Assembly: GCA_020344335.1 (NCBI GenBank)
Contig: CP070821.1
Span: 1,941,567-1,973,587 of the forward strand
DNA length: 32,021 nucleotides
Direction of reading: 5' to 3'
Source: Gammaproteobacteria bacterium
GTDB taxonomy: Bacteria > Pseudomonadota > Gammaproteobacteria > UBA9214
Shown here: piece by piece, positions 25,685-32,021 of the stretch
Position numbering within the stretch: the first letter of the stretch is position 1
Layout of the letters: each line of letters starts with the position of its first letter
Translations under genes and position numbers: made by a program
The notes under the pieces: model-generated
The model's database searches: none
What the model saw: the letters and a program-made list of their open reading frames with translations, nothing else
What the model was told of the DNA's origin: nothing

Positions 25685-25910
25685 CGGTCCCGCCCTCCAG
25701 CATTTGGTCATAGAGTTCCCAGGCAGTGCGTGCTTCCTGCGGCGTGATTTTCTGGATGGCGTAGCCAACATGCACCACGACGTAGTCATCCACCTGCAGG
25801 CCGGCATCCTGCATCATGAACAGGCTGACATCGCGCCGTACGCCCTTGGCCTCGCAATTTGCCGTGTAGCCGTCGATCGACCTGATTTGCATCGGTATTC
25901 CCAGACACAT
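25677..25910 (-). CDS. hypC: Hydrogenase maturation chaperone HypC
   Basis: A 77-residue HypC starting MCLGIPMQI, with the essential Cys2; the ATG at 25910 is chosen because the family always begins MC(L/I)xxP and the frame's upstream 16 codons do not match. DYVVVHVGYA holds the conserved His47. It binds HypD and the large-subunit precursor during iron insertion. First gene of the hyp unit, transcribed away from the structural genes; its predicted promoter lies beside the shared FNR box. Confidence 0.95.
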   Translation of the reverse strand: MCLGIPMQIRSIDGYTANCEAKGVRRDVSLFMMQDAGLQVDDYVVVHVGYAIQKITPQEARTAWELYDQMLEGGTGA

Positions 25911-25966
25911 ATCTGTTCCTAAACCCCTTGTTTTCAACCGGAAACAGCAACCGTTCACACGACCTC

Positions 25967-25972
25967 ATACTA
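25967..25972 (-). promoter_or_regulatory. Candidate -10 of the hyp operon
   Basis: TAGTAT on the minus strand. A start of transcription about 7 nt downstream (near 25960) would put the FNR box centre at about -42, the class II position. Confidence 0.5.
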
Positions 25973-25995
25973 AACCGGCGTAATTGATACATGAG

Positions 25996-26009
25996 TTGAT
26001 ATGGATCAA
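25996..26009. promoter_or_regulatory. Perfect FNR box shared by two divergent hydrogenase units
   Basis: TTGATATGGATCAA matches TTGAT-N4-ATCAA with no mismatch and lies between hypC (start 25910) and the maturation protease gene (start 26067). Its centre is about 42 bp from the predicted start on each side. The Fnr encoded in this window has the recognition residues for this sequence. Confidence 0.85.
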
Positions 26010-26031
26010 TTAATGCCGAAGCCGGCTCCTG

Positions 26032-26037
26032 TAAAAA
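26032..26037 (+). promoter_or_regulatory. Candidate -10 of the hydrogenase structural operon
   Basis: TAAAAA, with predicted start of transcription near 26044. The FNR box centre is then at about -41.5. This start also excludes the upstream in-frame ATG at 26021-area codons as a translation start. Confidence 0.45.
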
Positions 26038-26066
26038 TCGGTACAAAAGATGGAGGAGCCTGCACA

Positions 26067-26579
26067 TTGCAGACAAACAACACGCTAATCCTGGGAATCG
26101 GTAATACCCTGCTTTCCGACGAGGGTGTCGGAATTCACATGCTCGGCTACCTGGATCAACAGTATCCAGGGCTGCCCGGCGTAAGCTATCTGGATGGCGG
26201 CACCCTGAGCTTCACGCTGGCGCCGTGGATTGAAACAGCGGACAACCTGGTCGTTGTGGACGCGGCCGAGCTGGATGACGAGCCGGGCACCGTGAAAGTT
26301 TTCACCGGCACCGCGATGGACAGGTTTGCCGGCGAGACCAAGCGCAGTGTCCACGAAGTCAGCCTGGGTGACCTGCTGTCGATTGCACGCCTTACCGATG
26401 CCCTGCCCGACAACCGTGCCCTGGTTGCAATCCAGCCGCAGACAGTCGACTGGGGCTCCGCTTTGAGTATGCCGGTTGCCGCCGCGCTCCCGGAAGCCGC
26501 CCGCAGGATTATCCAGCTTGTCCGGCAATGGGTGCCGGACGAAATCTCAATACCCGTTGCAGCCATGCAAGCGATGTGA
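26067..26579 (+). CDS. Hydrogenase maturation protease (HyaD/HybD/HupD family)
   Basis: A 170-residue endopeptidase that trims the C-terminal extension of the large subunit once nickel is in place. The nickel-sensing residues of E. coli HybD (Glu16, Asp62 and His93) align with Glu19 (SDEGVG), Asp65 (VVVDAAE) and His96 (RSVHEVSL), a constant offset of 3. The open frame starts at 26001, but this ATG lies inside the FNR box; the TTG at 26067, preceded by GGAGGA at 26052-26057, fits the family N-terminus (MQTNNTLILGIGNTLL). First gene of the structural operon; 9 bp before the HupH-like gene. Confidence 0.9.
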   Translation: MQTNNTLILGIGNTLLSDEGVGIHMLGYLDQQYPGLPGVSYLDGGTLSFTLAPWIETADNLVVVDAAELDDEPGTVKVFTGTAMDRFAGETKRSVHEVSLGDLLSIARLTDALPDNRALVAIQPQTVDWGSALSMPVAAALPEAARRIIQLVRQWVPDEISIPVAAMQAM

Positions 26580-26588
26580 GGAACGCTG

Positions 26589-26990
26589 ATGCAGATAAAC
26601 CGGCAACCTGCCTGCTCCGCCGAACCCGGTGATGTGACTACCGGGAATGTCAAACCCTTGCTGCATGAAATACGGCATGCGCTGCGGCGCTGGCTGGATC
26701 ATCAGGAGAGCACGACCATTGACTTGCGCAGTATTCCGATGGCACCGGGCGAAGAAGACGAAATTGCAGAGGAGCTGGGAACCGGCGAGATCTTCGTGCA
26801 GATGTCGGCACTTGGCCCGAGCGAGATTGTCGAGACACGCTATCCGGGCGTATGGCGGGTGACTCATTACAACAGTAACAGGGAGGTGATCGGCAAGTTT
26901 ATCGAGGTCTGCGACCTGCCACGCCTCCTGAAGGCTGCGGATGAAGATATCAGTGATGGCCTGGAGCAACTCGAAGCACAGCTGGTGTGA
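26589..26990 (+). CDS. HupH/HyaF-like hydrogenase expression protein, C-terminal domain only
   Basis: A 133-residue protein. The segment DEIAEELGTGEIFVQMSALGPSEIVETRYPGVWRV and the ending EVCDLPRLLKAADEDI match the HupH C-terminal domain, whose full-length members (about 280 residues) help mature or express [NiFe] hydrogenase. Only one copy of the domain is present, after a polar N-terminus of about 20 residues. GAGGA precedes the ATG. It lies between the protease and the small-subunit genes, consistent with a chaperone role for that subunit, which is inference. Confidence 0.82.
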   Translation: MQINRQPACSAEPGDVTTGNVKPLLHEIRHALRRWLDHQESTTIDLRSIPMAPGEEDEIAEELGTGEIFVQMSALGPSEIVETRYPGVWRVTHYNSNREVIGKFIEVCDLPRLLKAADEDISDGLEQLEAQLV

Positions 26991-27024
26991 GCAGCAACAA
27001 ACCCAAATACACAGGAGACATATA

Positions 27025-28116
27025 ATGCCGAAGGAAAAGACTCTGGGTGAAATATTGCGACAGCAGGGCGTTTCCCGGCGCGGCTTTCTCAAGTTCTGCG
27101 CCGCAACGGCATCAATGATGGCACTGCCGCCGAGCATGGTACCGTCAATCGCAGCGGCGCTTGAGAAGGCGCGGCGACCCTCGGTGATCTGGTTGTCATT
27201 CCAGGAGTGTACTGGCTGTACCGAGTCACTGACACGATCGCATTCACCTACCGTGGAAGGCCTGATCTTCGACGCTATCTCGCTGGACTACCATCACACT
27301 CTGCAGGCGGCTTCCGGCGCAGCCGCGGAAGCAGCCCGCGAAGCGGCGATGGAAGAGAACCGGGGCAAGTACATCGTGGTCGTTGACGGGTCTATTCCGA
27401 CCGCCAACCCGGGTTATTCCACCATTGCCGGTATCAGCAACCAGGACATGTTGATGGATACCGTGAAGGATGCCGCTGCCATTATCTCGGTGGGAACCTG
27501 TGCATCTTTTGGCGGGATACCGCATGCAAATCCGAACCCGACCGGTGCCGTCCCGGTCTCCGCCCTGGTCAAGGACAAGCCGATTATCAACGTACCTGGT
27601 TGTCCACCCATACCGGTCGTGATCACCGGGGTGGTGGCACATTTCCTGACTTTCGGCACCATTCCGGAGCTGGACCAGCTGGGTCGTCCGCTTGCCTACT
27701 TCGGCAAGAGCATTCATGACCGCTGTTACCGGCGTCCGTTTTATGACAAGGGGCTGTTCGCCGAGACCTTTGATGACGAGGGTGCAAAGAAGGGCTGGTG
27801 CCTGTACAAGCTGGGTTGCAAGGGGCCGACCACCTACAACGCCTGTGCCACCACCAAGTGGAACGAGGGTGTCAGTTTCCCGATTGAATCGGGGCATCCC
27901 TGTCTGGGCTGCTCGGAACCCGATTTCTGGGATGCCGGTGGTTTCTACCATGCACTCTCGACACCCACGGAGAATATTGCACGTACCGCCGTATTTGCCG
28001 CCGCGGCCGGCGCCGCGGCCGGTGTGGCACTGGGTGCGGCCAACCGGGCGAAAAAGGCGCGCGCGGCAGGGAAGCACGAAAAAGCCACCATTGACGATCT
28101 CGAGAAGGAGGGCTGA
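27025..28116 (+). CDS. hynS: [NiFe] hydrogenase small subunit, Isp type
   Basis: A 363-residue small subunit. A Tat signal (SRRGFLKF, Arg18-Arg19) sends it, with the large subunit, across the inner membrane. Cluster ligands visible: proximal Cys62, Cys65, Cys159 and Cys193; distal His231, Cys234, Cys259 and Cys265; medial Cys274, Cys293 and Cys296. The extra cysteines of oxygen-tolerant enzymes are Gly64 and Gly164 here, so a standard proximal cluster is expected. An Ala/Gly-rich hydrophobic C-terminus (about 318-340) may anchor it. The ATG at 27025 has CAGGAGA upstream. The order small subunit, isp1, isp2, large subunit is that of HynSL in purple sulfur bacteria. Confidence 0.95.
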   Translation: MPKEKTLGEILRQQGVSRRGFLKFCAATASMMALPPSMVPSIAAALEKARRPSVIWLSFQECTGCTESLTRSHSPTVEGLIFDAISLDYHHTLQAASGAAAEAAREAAMEENRGKYIVVVDGSIPTANPGYSTIAGISNQDMLMDTVKDAAAIISVGTCASFGGIPHANPNPTGAVPVSALVKDKPIINVPGCPPIPVVITGVVAHFLTFGTIPELDQLGRPLAYFGKSIHDRCYRRPFYDKGLFAETFDDEGAKKGWCLYKLGCKGPTTYNACATTKWNEGVSFPIESGHPCLGCSEPDFWDAGGFYHALSTPTENIARTAVFAAAAGAAAGVALGAANRAKKARAAGKHEKATIDDLEKEG

Positions 28117-28118
28117 CG

Positions 28119-28781
28119 ATGACCGAAACTGAATTTCTCCTCTGGGTGCGGGGTCCCGCTTTCCAGATCGCATCAGTCATCTTCGTCATCGGCGTGCTGG
28201 TGCGACTGCTGGAAATCGTACTGCTGGGCCGCAAGCCGGATTTGTCCGAGGCCCGGGGATCCGCAGTTATGGGGGGCTTGCGTACCATCGTGACGCGCTC
28301 GACCAAGCATAATTTCCAGCAGTCAAACTTCACCATATATACCATGGTGGCGGGTTATATCTTTCACATCGGTTTTTTTGTAACGCTGCTGCTGTACGCG
28401 CCGCATATCCTGGTTATCGACGAGGTATTCGGGGTGAGCTGGCCGGCATTGCCGACACCGGTTGTGGATGCAGTCACGATAGTGACCATCGTTGCCCTGC
28501 TGGCCATACTCGTGCACCGGCTAAGGCACCCCGTGTTGCGCTTTCTGTCCCGGTTCCAGGATTACCTGGTCTGGTTTGTGACCATCCTGCCGCTGGTGAC
28601 CGGCTATATCGCGTTTCATCGCATCGGCTTTTCACCACCGCTGCTCATTGCCATCCATATTCTCAGTGTCGAGCTGTTGATGGTGGTGTTTCCGTTTACC
28701 AAGCTGATCCATGCCTTCACACTGTTCATGGCACGTTACTATAACGGCGCCATTGCCGGCCGCAGGGGGGTAGAGTCATGA
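28119..28781 (+). CDS. isp1: Isp1, cytochrome b-like membrane subunit
   Basis: A 220-residue protein with about five transmembrane helices, similar in layout to NarI and DsrM, carrying several histidines within or near helices (as in YIFHIGFFVTLLLYAPHIL and RLRHPVLRFLSRFQDYLVW) that could bind haem b. In Isp-type hydrogenases it links the periplasmic HynSL to the membrane quinone pool or to Isp2. It starts 2 bp after hynS stops and overlaps isp2 by 4 bp. Confidence 0.9.
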   Translation: MTETEFLLWVRGPAFQIASVIFVIGVLVRLLEIVLLGRKPDLSEARGSAVMGGLRTIVTRSTKHNFQQSNFTIYTMVAGYIFHIGFFVTLLLYAPHILVIDEVFGVSWPALPTPVVDAVTIVTIVALLAILVHRLRHPVLRFLSRFQDYLVWFVTILPLVTGYIAFHRIGFSPPLLIAIHILSVELLMVVFPFTKLIHAFTLFMARYYNGAIAGRRGVES

Positions 28782-30037
28782 GCGCATCCCTGGAACGTGG
28801 CATCAATGCCTTCAAGGAACAGATCGATGCACCAATCGCCACGTTTTTCGACAGTTGCGTGCATTGCGGCATGTGCGCCCAGGCCTGCCTGTTCTACACC
28901 GAGACCGGTGATCCGATCCGCACACCCATTCACAAACTGGAGCCGTTGCGCAAGGTCTGGTGGCAGGAATACACCTTCCTGGGCCGGGTAGCGAAGATGC
29001 TGGGCCTGAGCAAGCCGGTGACTGATGAGGAATTAACCCAGTGGGAAACACTGGTCTATGACAGCTGTACCCTGTGCGGGCGCTGCTCCATGGTGTGTCC
29101 CGTCGGCAATGACATTACCTACATGATCCGCAAGATGCGCGAGGGCATGGCGGTCTCCGGGCATGCGCCGGAAGGCCTGATTGGCGCCACCAAACGGGCT
29201 GTCACCATCGGTAGTCCCATGGGGGTCAAGCTGCCCGCATTGCAGGCACAGATCGGGCACATGGAAAAGGAAACCGGGCTCACCATCCCGGTCGACGTGC
29301 AGGGCGCGGACTACATGCTGTTGCTTTCATCGATGGAAATCATGAATTTTCCGGAGTTCATCGGGGCTGTTGCGAAAATCTTCAAGCAGGCCAACGTGAC
29401 CTGGACGATTTCCACGGAGGCCTTCGAGGCCACCAACAGCGGTATCCAGATCGGGGTGTCGGAGATCGCGGCCGAACTGGTGCAGCGCATTGTGGATGCG
29501 GCGGAGAAGCTCAAGGTCAAGGCCGTCATCAGCCCCGAGTGCGGCCATGCCTACATGGCGATCCGCTGGGAGGGCCCCAACCTGATCGGGCGACCCTACG
29601 GCTTCAAGGTGGTGCATATTCTCGAACTGCTCGACCAGTTGCGCGAGGAGGGGCGCCTGAAAACAACCGGCAAGGAAACGCAGCGGCTGACGTACCACGA
29701 TCCCTGCCAGATTTCCCGCCGTGGAGGCGTGGTCCAGCAACCGCGCAGCCTGCTCAACATGGTGGCGGAAGACTTCGTCGAGATGCCGGATGCTGGCACC
29801 ATGAACTGGTGTTGTGGCGCCGGTGGCGGGGTCAGCAGTAACGAGCGTGCAGATGAATTGCGTCTCAAGGTGTTTAACCGCAAGAAGACGCAGCTGGACA
29901 GTATCCATCCGGATGCAATCGTGTCGGCCTGCTCCAACTGCCGCATACACCTCGAGGAAGGTCTCGAGGAATACCACATGGAAATACCTGTGCTCAGCCT
30001 GACGGAGACGATCGCGGAGCACCTGGCCGAAGACTGA
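28778..30037 (+). CDS. isp2: Isp2, heterodisulfide-reductase-like iron-sulfur protein
   Basis: A 419-residue protein akin to DsrK and HdrD. Two [4Fe-4S] motifs: Cys27, 30, 33, 37 (CVHCGMCAQAC) and Cys97, 100, 103, 107 (CTLCGRCSMVCPVG). A full CCG-type site follows: Cys310 (HDPCQISRRGG), Cys345-Cys346 (WCCGAGGG), Cys385 and Cys388 (CSNC), which in HdrB and DsrK holds a noncubane cluster. With no export signal it is cytoplasmic, so Isp1-Isp2 could carry electrons from H2 to a thiol-disulfide or sulfur-type acceptor. Overlaps isp1 by 4 bp. Confidence 0.93.
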   Translation: MSASLERGINAFKEQIDAPIATFFDSCVHCGMCAQACLFYTETGDPIRTPIHKLEPLRKVWWQEYTFLGRVAKMLGLSKPVTDEELTQWETLVYDSCTLCGRCSMVCPVGNDITYMIRKMREGMAVSGHAPEGLIGATKRAVTIGSPMGVKLPALQAQIGHMEKETGLTIPVDVQGADYMLLLSSMEIMNFPEFIGAVAKIFKQANVTWTISTEAFEATNSGIQIGVSEIAAELVQRIVDAAEKLKVKAVISPECGHAYMAIRWEGPNLIGRPYGFKVVHILELLDQLREEGRLKTTGKETQRLTYHDPCQISRRGGVVQQPRSLLNMVAEDFVEMPDAGTMNWCCGAGGGVSSNERADELRLKVFNRKKTQLDSIHPDAIVSACSNCRIHLEEGLEEYHMEIPVLSLTETIAEHLAED

Positions 30038-30081
30038 TGTGCAGGCTTGAAACCTGCGAACTGTGCAACTGAGGAAACATT

Positions 30082-31803
30082 ATGAGCGAACGCATTGTCG
30101 TTGATCCGATAACCCGTATTGAAGGTCACCTGCGCATCGAGGCGCAAATGGATGGGGACCGCATTGCGCAGGCATATTCGGCCGGCACCATGGTGCGCGG
30201 TATCGAGATCATCCTGCAGGGGCGTGACCCCCGCGATGCCTGGGCATTTGCACAGCGTATCTGTGGCGTCTGCACACTGGTGCATGGCCTCGCATCCATT
30301 CGTGCCGTGGAAAATGCACTGGACTACAAAATACCCCCGAATGCCCAGTTAATCCGTAACCTGATGAACGGTGCACAGTATGTGCATGACCATGTCATGC
30401 ATTTCTATCACCTGCATGCACTGGACTGGGTGGATGTGGTATCGGCATTGAATGCCGATCCGAAGGCGACCTCGGAACTGGCCCAGTCCATCAGTAGTTA
30501 CCCGAAGTCCTCGCCGGGCTATTTCACCGACATGCAGAAAAAGCTCAAGGACTTCGTCGAGGCCGGCCAGCTGGGGATCTTTGCAAAGGCCTACTGGGGG
30601 CACCCGGCCTACAAGCTGCCGCCGGAGGCGAACCTGATGGCCGTGGCGCATTACCTCGAGGCACTGACCTGGCAGCGCGATGTCGCCAAGCTGCACACCA
30701 TCTTTGGCGGCAAGAACCCGCATCCGAATTTCCTCGTCGGGGGTGTTGCCTCACCGATTGACCTGAATTCCGATTCGGCCATCAATGCCAAGCGCCTGGC
30801 GCAGATACAGGAAATCATCAGCAAGATGCAGGTGTTCGTTGACCAGGTATACATTCCCGACCTGCTGGCGATTGCCGGTTTTTACAAGGACTGGGGCGCA
30901 CGTGGCGAGGGGCTCGGCAATTTTCTCACCTATGGCGATTTCCCGGAGAAGGGCATGGACGATCCGTCCAGCTTCCTGATCCCGGCCGGGGCCATCCTGA
31001 ACCGTGACCTGACGACTGTTCACGATGTCGACATGAACGCTGCCGACGAGATCCAGGAGTACGTGGCCCATTCCTTTTACGATTACAGTGGCGGCAAGGA
31101 TGCCTCGCTGCATCCCTATGATGGCGAGACCAACCTGAATTACAGCGGTCCGACACCACCGTATGAGCAACTGGACGTGGAGAACTCCTATTCCTGGCTG
31201 AAATCGCCGCGCTGGAAGGGACATGCCATGGAAGTCGGCCCGCTGGCTCGTATGCTGATGCTGTTTGCAAGTGGCCATGCACAGGCGCAGGAACTGGTCA
31301 ACATGACGCTTGGCAAACTGGATGTGCCGGTGGATGCCCTGTTCTCGACCCTGGGCCGCACCGCAGCGCGTGGACTCGAGACCAAGATCATCGGCGACAT
31401 GATGCAGGGCTGGCTCGACAACCTGGTTGCCAACATCAAGGCAGGAGATACCAAAACCTTCAATGAAACACTCTGGGACCCGTCCACCTGGCCACGACAG
31501 GCAAAAGGTGTCGGTTTTATGGAGGCACCGCGTGGCGGGCTGGCCCACTGGATCGTGATCGAGAATGGCACCATCAAGAATTACCAGGCCGTGGTGCCGA
31601 GTACCTGGAATGCCGGGCCGCGTGACCAGAAAGGCCAGCCGGGTGCCTATGAAGCTGCCCTGCAGGACAATCACACCCTTCATGATCCGCAGCAACCGGT
31701 AGAGATCCTGCGCACCATTCACAGTTTCGACCCGTGCATTGCCTGTGCCGTGCACGTGACCGACCCGGATGGCGAGGAGCTGATCAAGGTAAAGGTACGC
31801 TAA
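30082..31803 (+). CDS. hynL: [NiFe] hydrogenase large subunit, Isp type
   Basis: A 573-residue catalytic subunit. The four nickel-iron ligands are Cys61 and Cys64 (RICGVCTLVH) and Cys552 and Cys555 (DPCIACAVH). His558 marks the processing point, so the last 15 residues (VTDPDGEELIKVKVR) would be removed by the protease encoded at 26067. No signal peptide, as expected: it is exported with the Tat-tagged small subunit. It follows isp2 after 45 bp. Confidence 0.97.
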   Translation: MSERIVVDPITRIEGHLRIEAQMDGDRIAQAYSAGTMVRGIEIILQGRDPRDAWAFAQRICGVCTLVHGLASIRAVENALDYKIPPNAQLIRNLMNGAQYVHDHVMHFYHLHALDWVDVVSALNADPKATSELAQSISSYPKSSPGYFTDMQKKLKDFVEAGQLGIFAKAYWGHPAYKLPPEANLMAVAHYLEALTWQRDVAKLHTIFGGKNPHPNFLVGGVASPIDLNSDSAINAKRLAQIQEIISKMQVFVDQVYIPDLLAIAGFYKDWGARGEGLGNFLTYGDFPEKGMDDPSSFLIPAGAILNRDLTTVHDVDMNAADEIQEYVAHSFYDYSGGKDASLHPYDGETNLNYSGPTPPYEQLDVENSYSWLKSPRWKGHAMEVGPLARMLMLFASGHAQAQELVNMTLGKLDVPVDALFSTLGRTAARGLETKIIGDMMQGWLDNLVANIKAGDTKTFNETLWDPSTWPRQAKGVGFMEAPRGGLAHWIVIENGTIKNYQAVVPSTWNAGPRDQKGQPGAYEAALQDNHTLHDPQQPVEILRTIHSFDPCIACAVHVTDPDGEELIKVKVR

Positions 31804-31859
31804 CTGGTGTCCCCGGTTCCAACACCTGACATATACATACACTGAAAGCGGAGAACGGA

Positions 31860-32021
31860 ATGCAACACAGAGCACTGAAACTCATTGTGATGACGATCAT
31901 TACCTTACTGATTGCACCGCTGGCCCAGGCGCACACGGCGACACACGGTATGGCAGGACTTGCCGACGGATTCATGCATCCTGTTACCGGCCTTGACCAC
32001 CTGCTGGTCGCTGTCGCCGCG
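31860..32021 (+). CDS. HupE/UreJ family protein, N-terminus only
   Basis: The first 54 codons of a gene cut by the window edge: a signal-peptide-like hydrophobic start ending ALAQA-type (PLAQAHTATHG) and then HPVTGLDHLLVAVAA, the HupE/UreJ hallmark with metal-binding-type His and Asp. These inner-membrane proteins are thought to take up nickel or cobalt. GGAGA lies at 31850-31854. Placement after hynL fits a hydrogenase-associated nickel permease. Confidence 0.85.
   Translation, partial: MQHRALKLIVMTIITLLIAPLAQAHTATHGMAGLADGFMHPVTGLDHLLVAVAA

Noticed and set aside
30751..31875. Minus-strand open frame of 374 codons opposite hynL
   Set aside because: The plus strand is a complete hydrogenase large subunit; the antisense frame has no motif.

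Overview
This window looks like chromosomal DNA of a facultatively anaerobic, probably chemolithotrophic or sulfur-oxidising gammaproteobacterium. The grounds are an E. coli-type GshA, an Fnr with the cysteine pattern of the E. coli protein, an Isp-type (group 1e-like) [NiFe] hydrogenase as found in purple sulfur bacteria and relatives, and a large Mrp/Mbh-type cation/proton antiporter operon. The order or genus cannot be fixed from sequence reading alone. No rRNA, tRNA, CRISPR array, insertion sequence or phage gene was seen.

Layout. (1) 1-4 kb: a DUF2784 and HPP membrane-protein pair, a purine locus in which purE is clearly broken and purK has lost a metal-binding Glu, and an intact divergent purC. 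(2) 4.0-6.5 kb: a palindromic intergenic repeat, then a tight operon (minus strand) of two tandem DUF1538 membrane proteins, a PII-like protein and a CBS-pair protein; this looks like a sensor-controlled transporter of unknown substrate. (3) 6.6-8.1 kb: three small proteins of unknown function on the plus strand, two of them membrane proteins. (4) 8.2-12.3 kb: gshA, fnr and the oxygen-independent coproporphyrinogen oxidase hemN, with an FNR-like box upstream of hemN. (5) 12.4-19.7 kb: nine overlapping or nearly overlapping minus-strand genes in the order mrpE-F-G-(A'B)-C-D-D'-x-D'', a membrane module with three antiporter-like subunits. (6) 19.8-25.9 kb: hypCABDFE, the maturation set for [NiFe] hydrogenase, read in the same direction as and upstream of the mrp genes. 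(7) 26.0-32.0 kb, divergent: maturation protease, HupH-like protein, hydrogenase small subunit, Isp1, Isp2, large subunit, and the start of a HupE/UreJ-family gene cut by the window edge.

How it fits together. A perfect FNR palindrome at 25996-26009 lies midway between the two divergent hydrogenase units, with a plausible -10 element about 42 bp from the box centre to the predicted start on each side. One anaerobic switch could therefore drive the structural genes and the hyp genes together, and possibly the mrp operon by read-through. The hydrogenase small subunit has Gly at both positions of the supernumerary cysteines of oxygen-tolerant enzymes, which suits anaerobic expression. The most novel-looking parts are the DUF1538-DUF1538-PII-CBS module and the Mrp/Mbh-like module, in which the 562-residue antiporter subunit has Asn in place of the usual TM7 lysine and an unrecognised 80-residue membrane protein is embedded.
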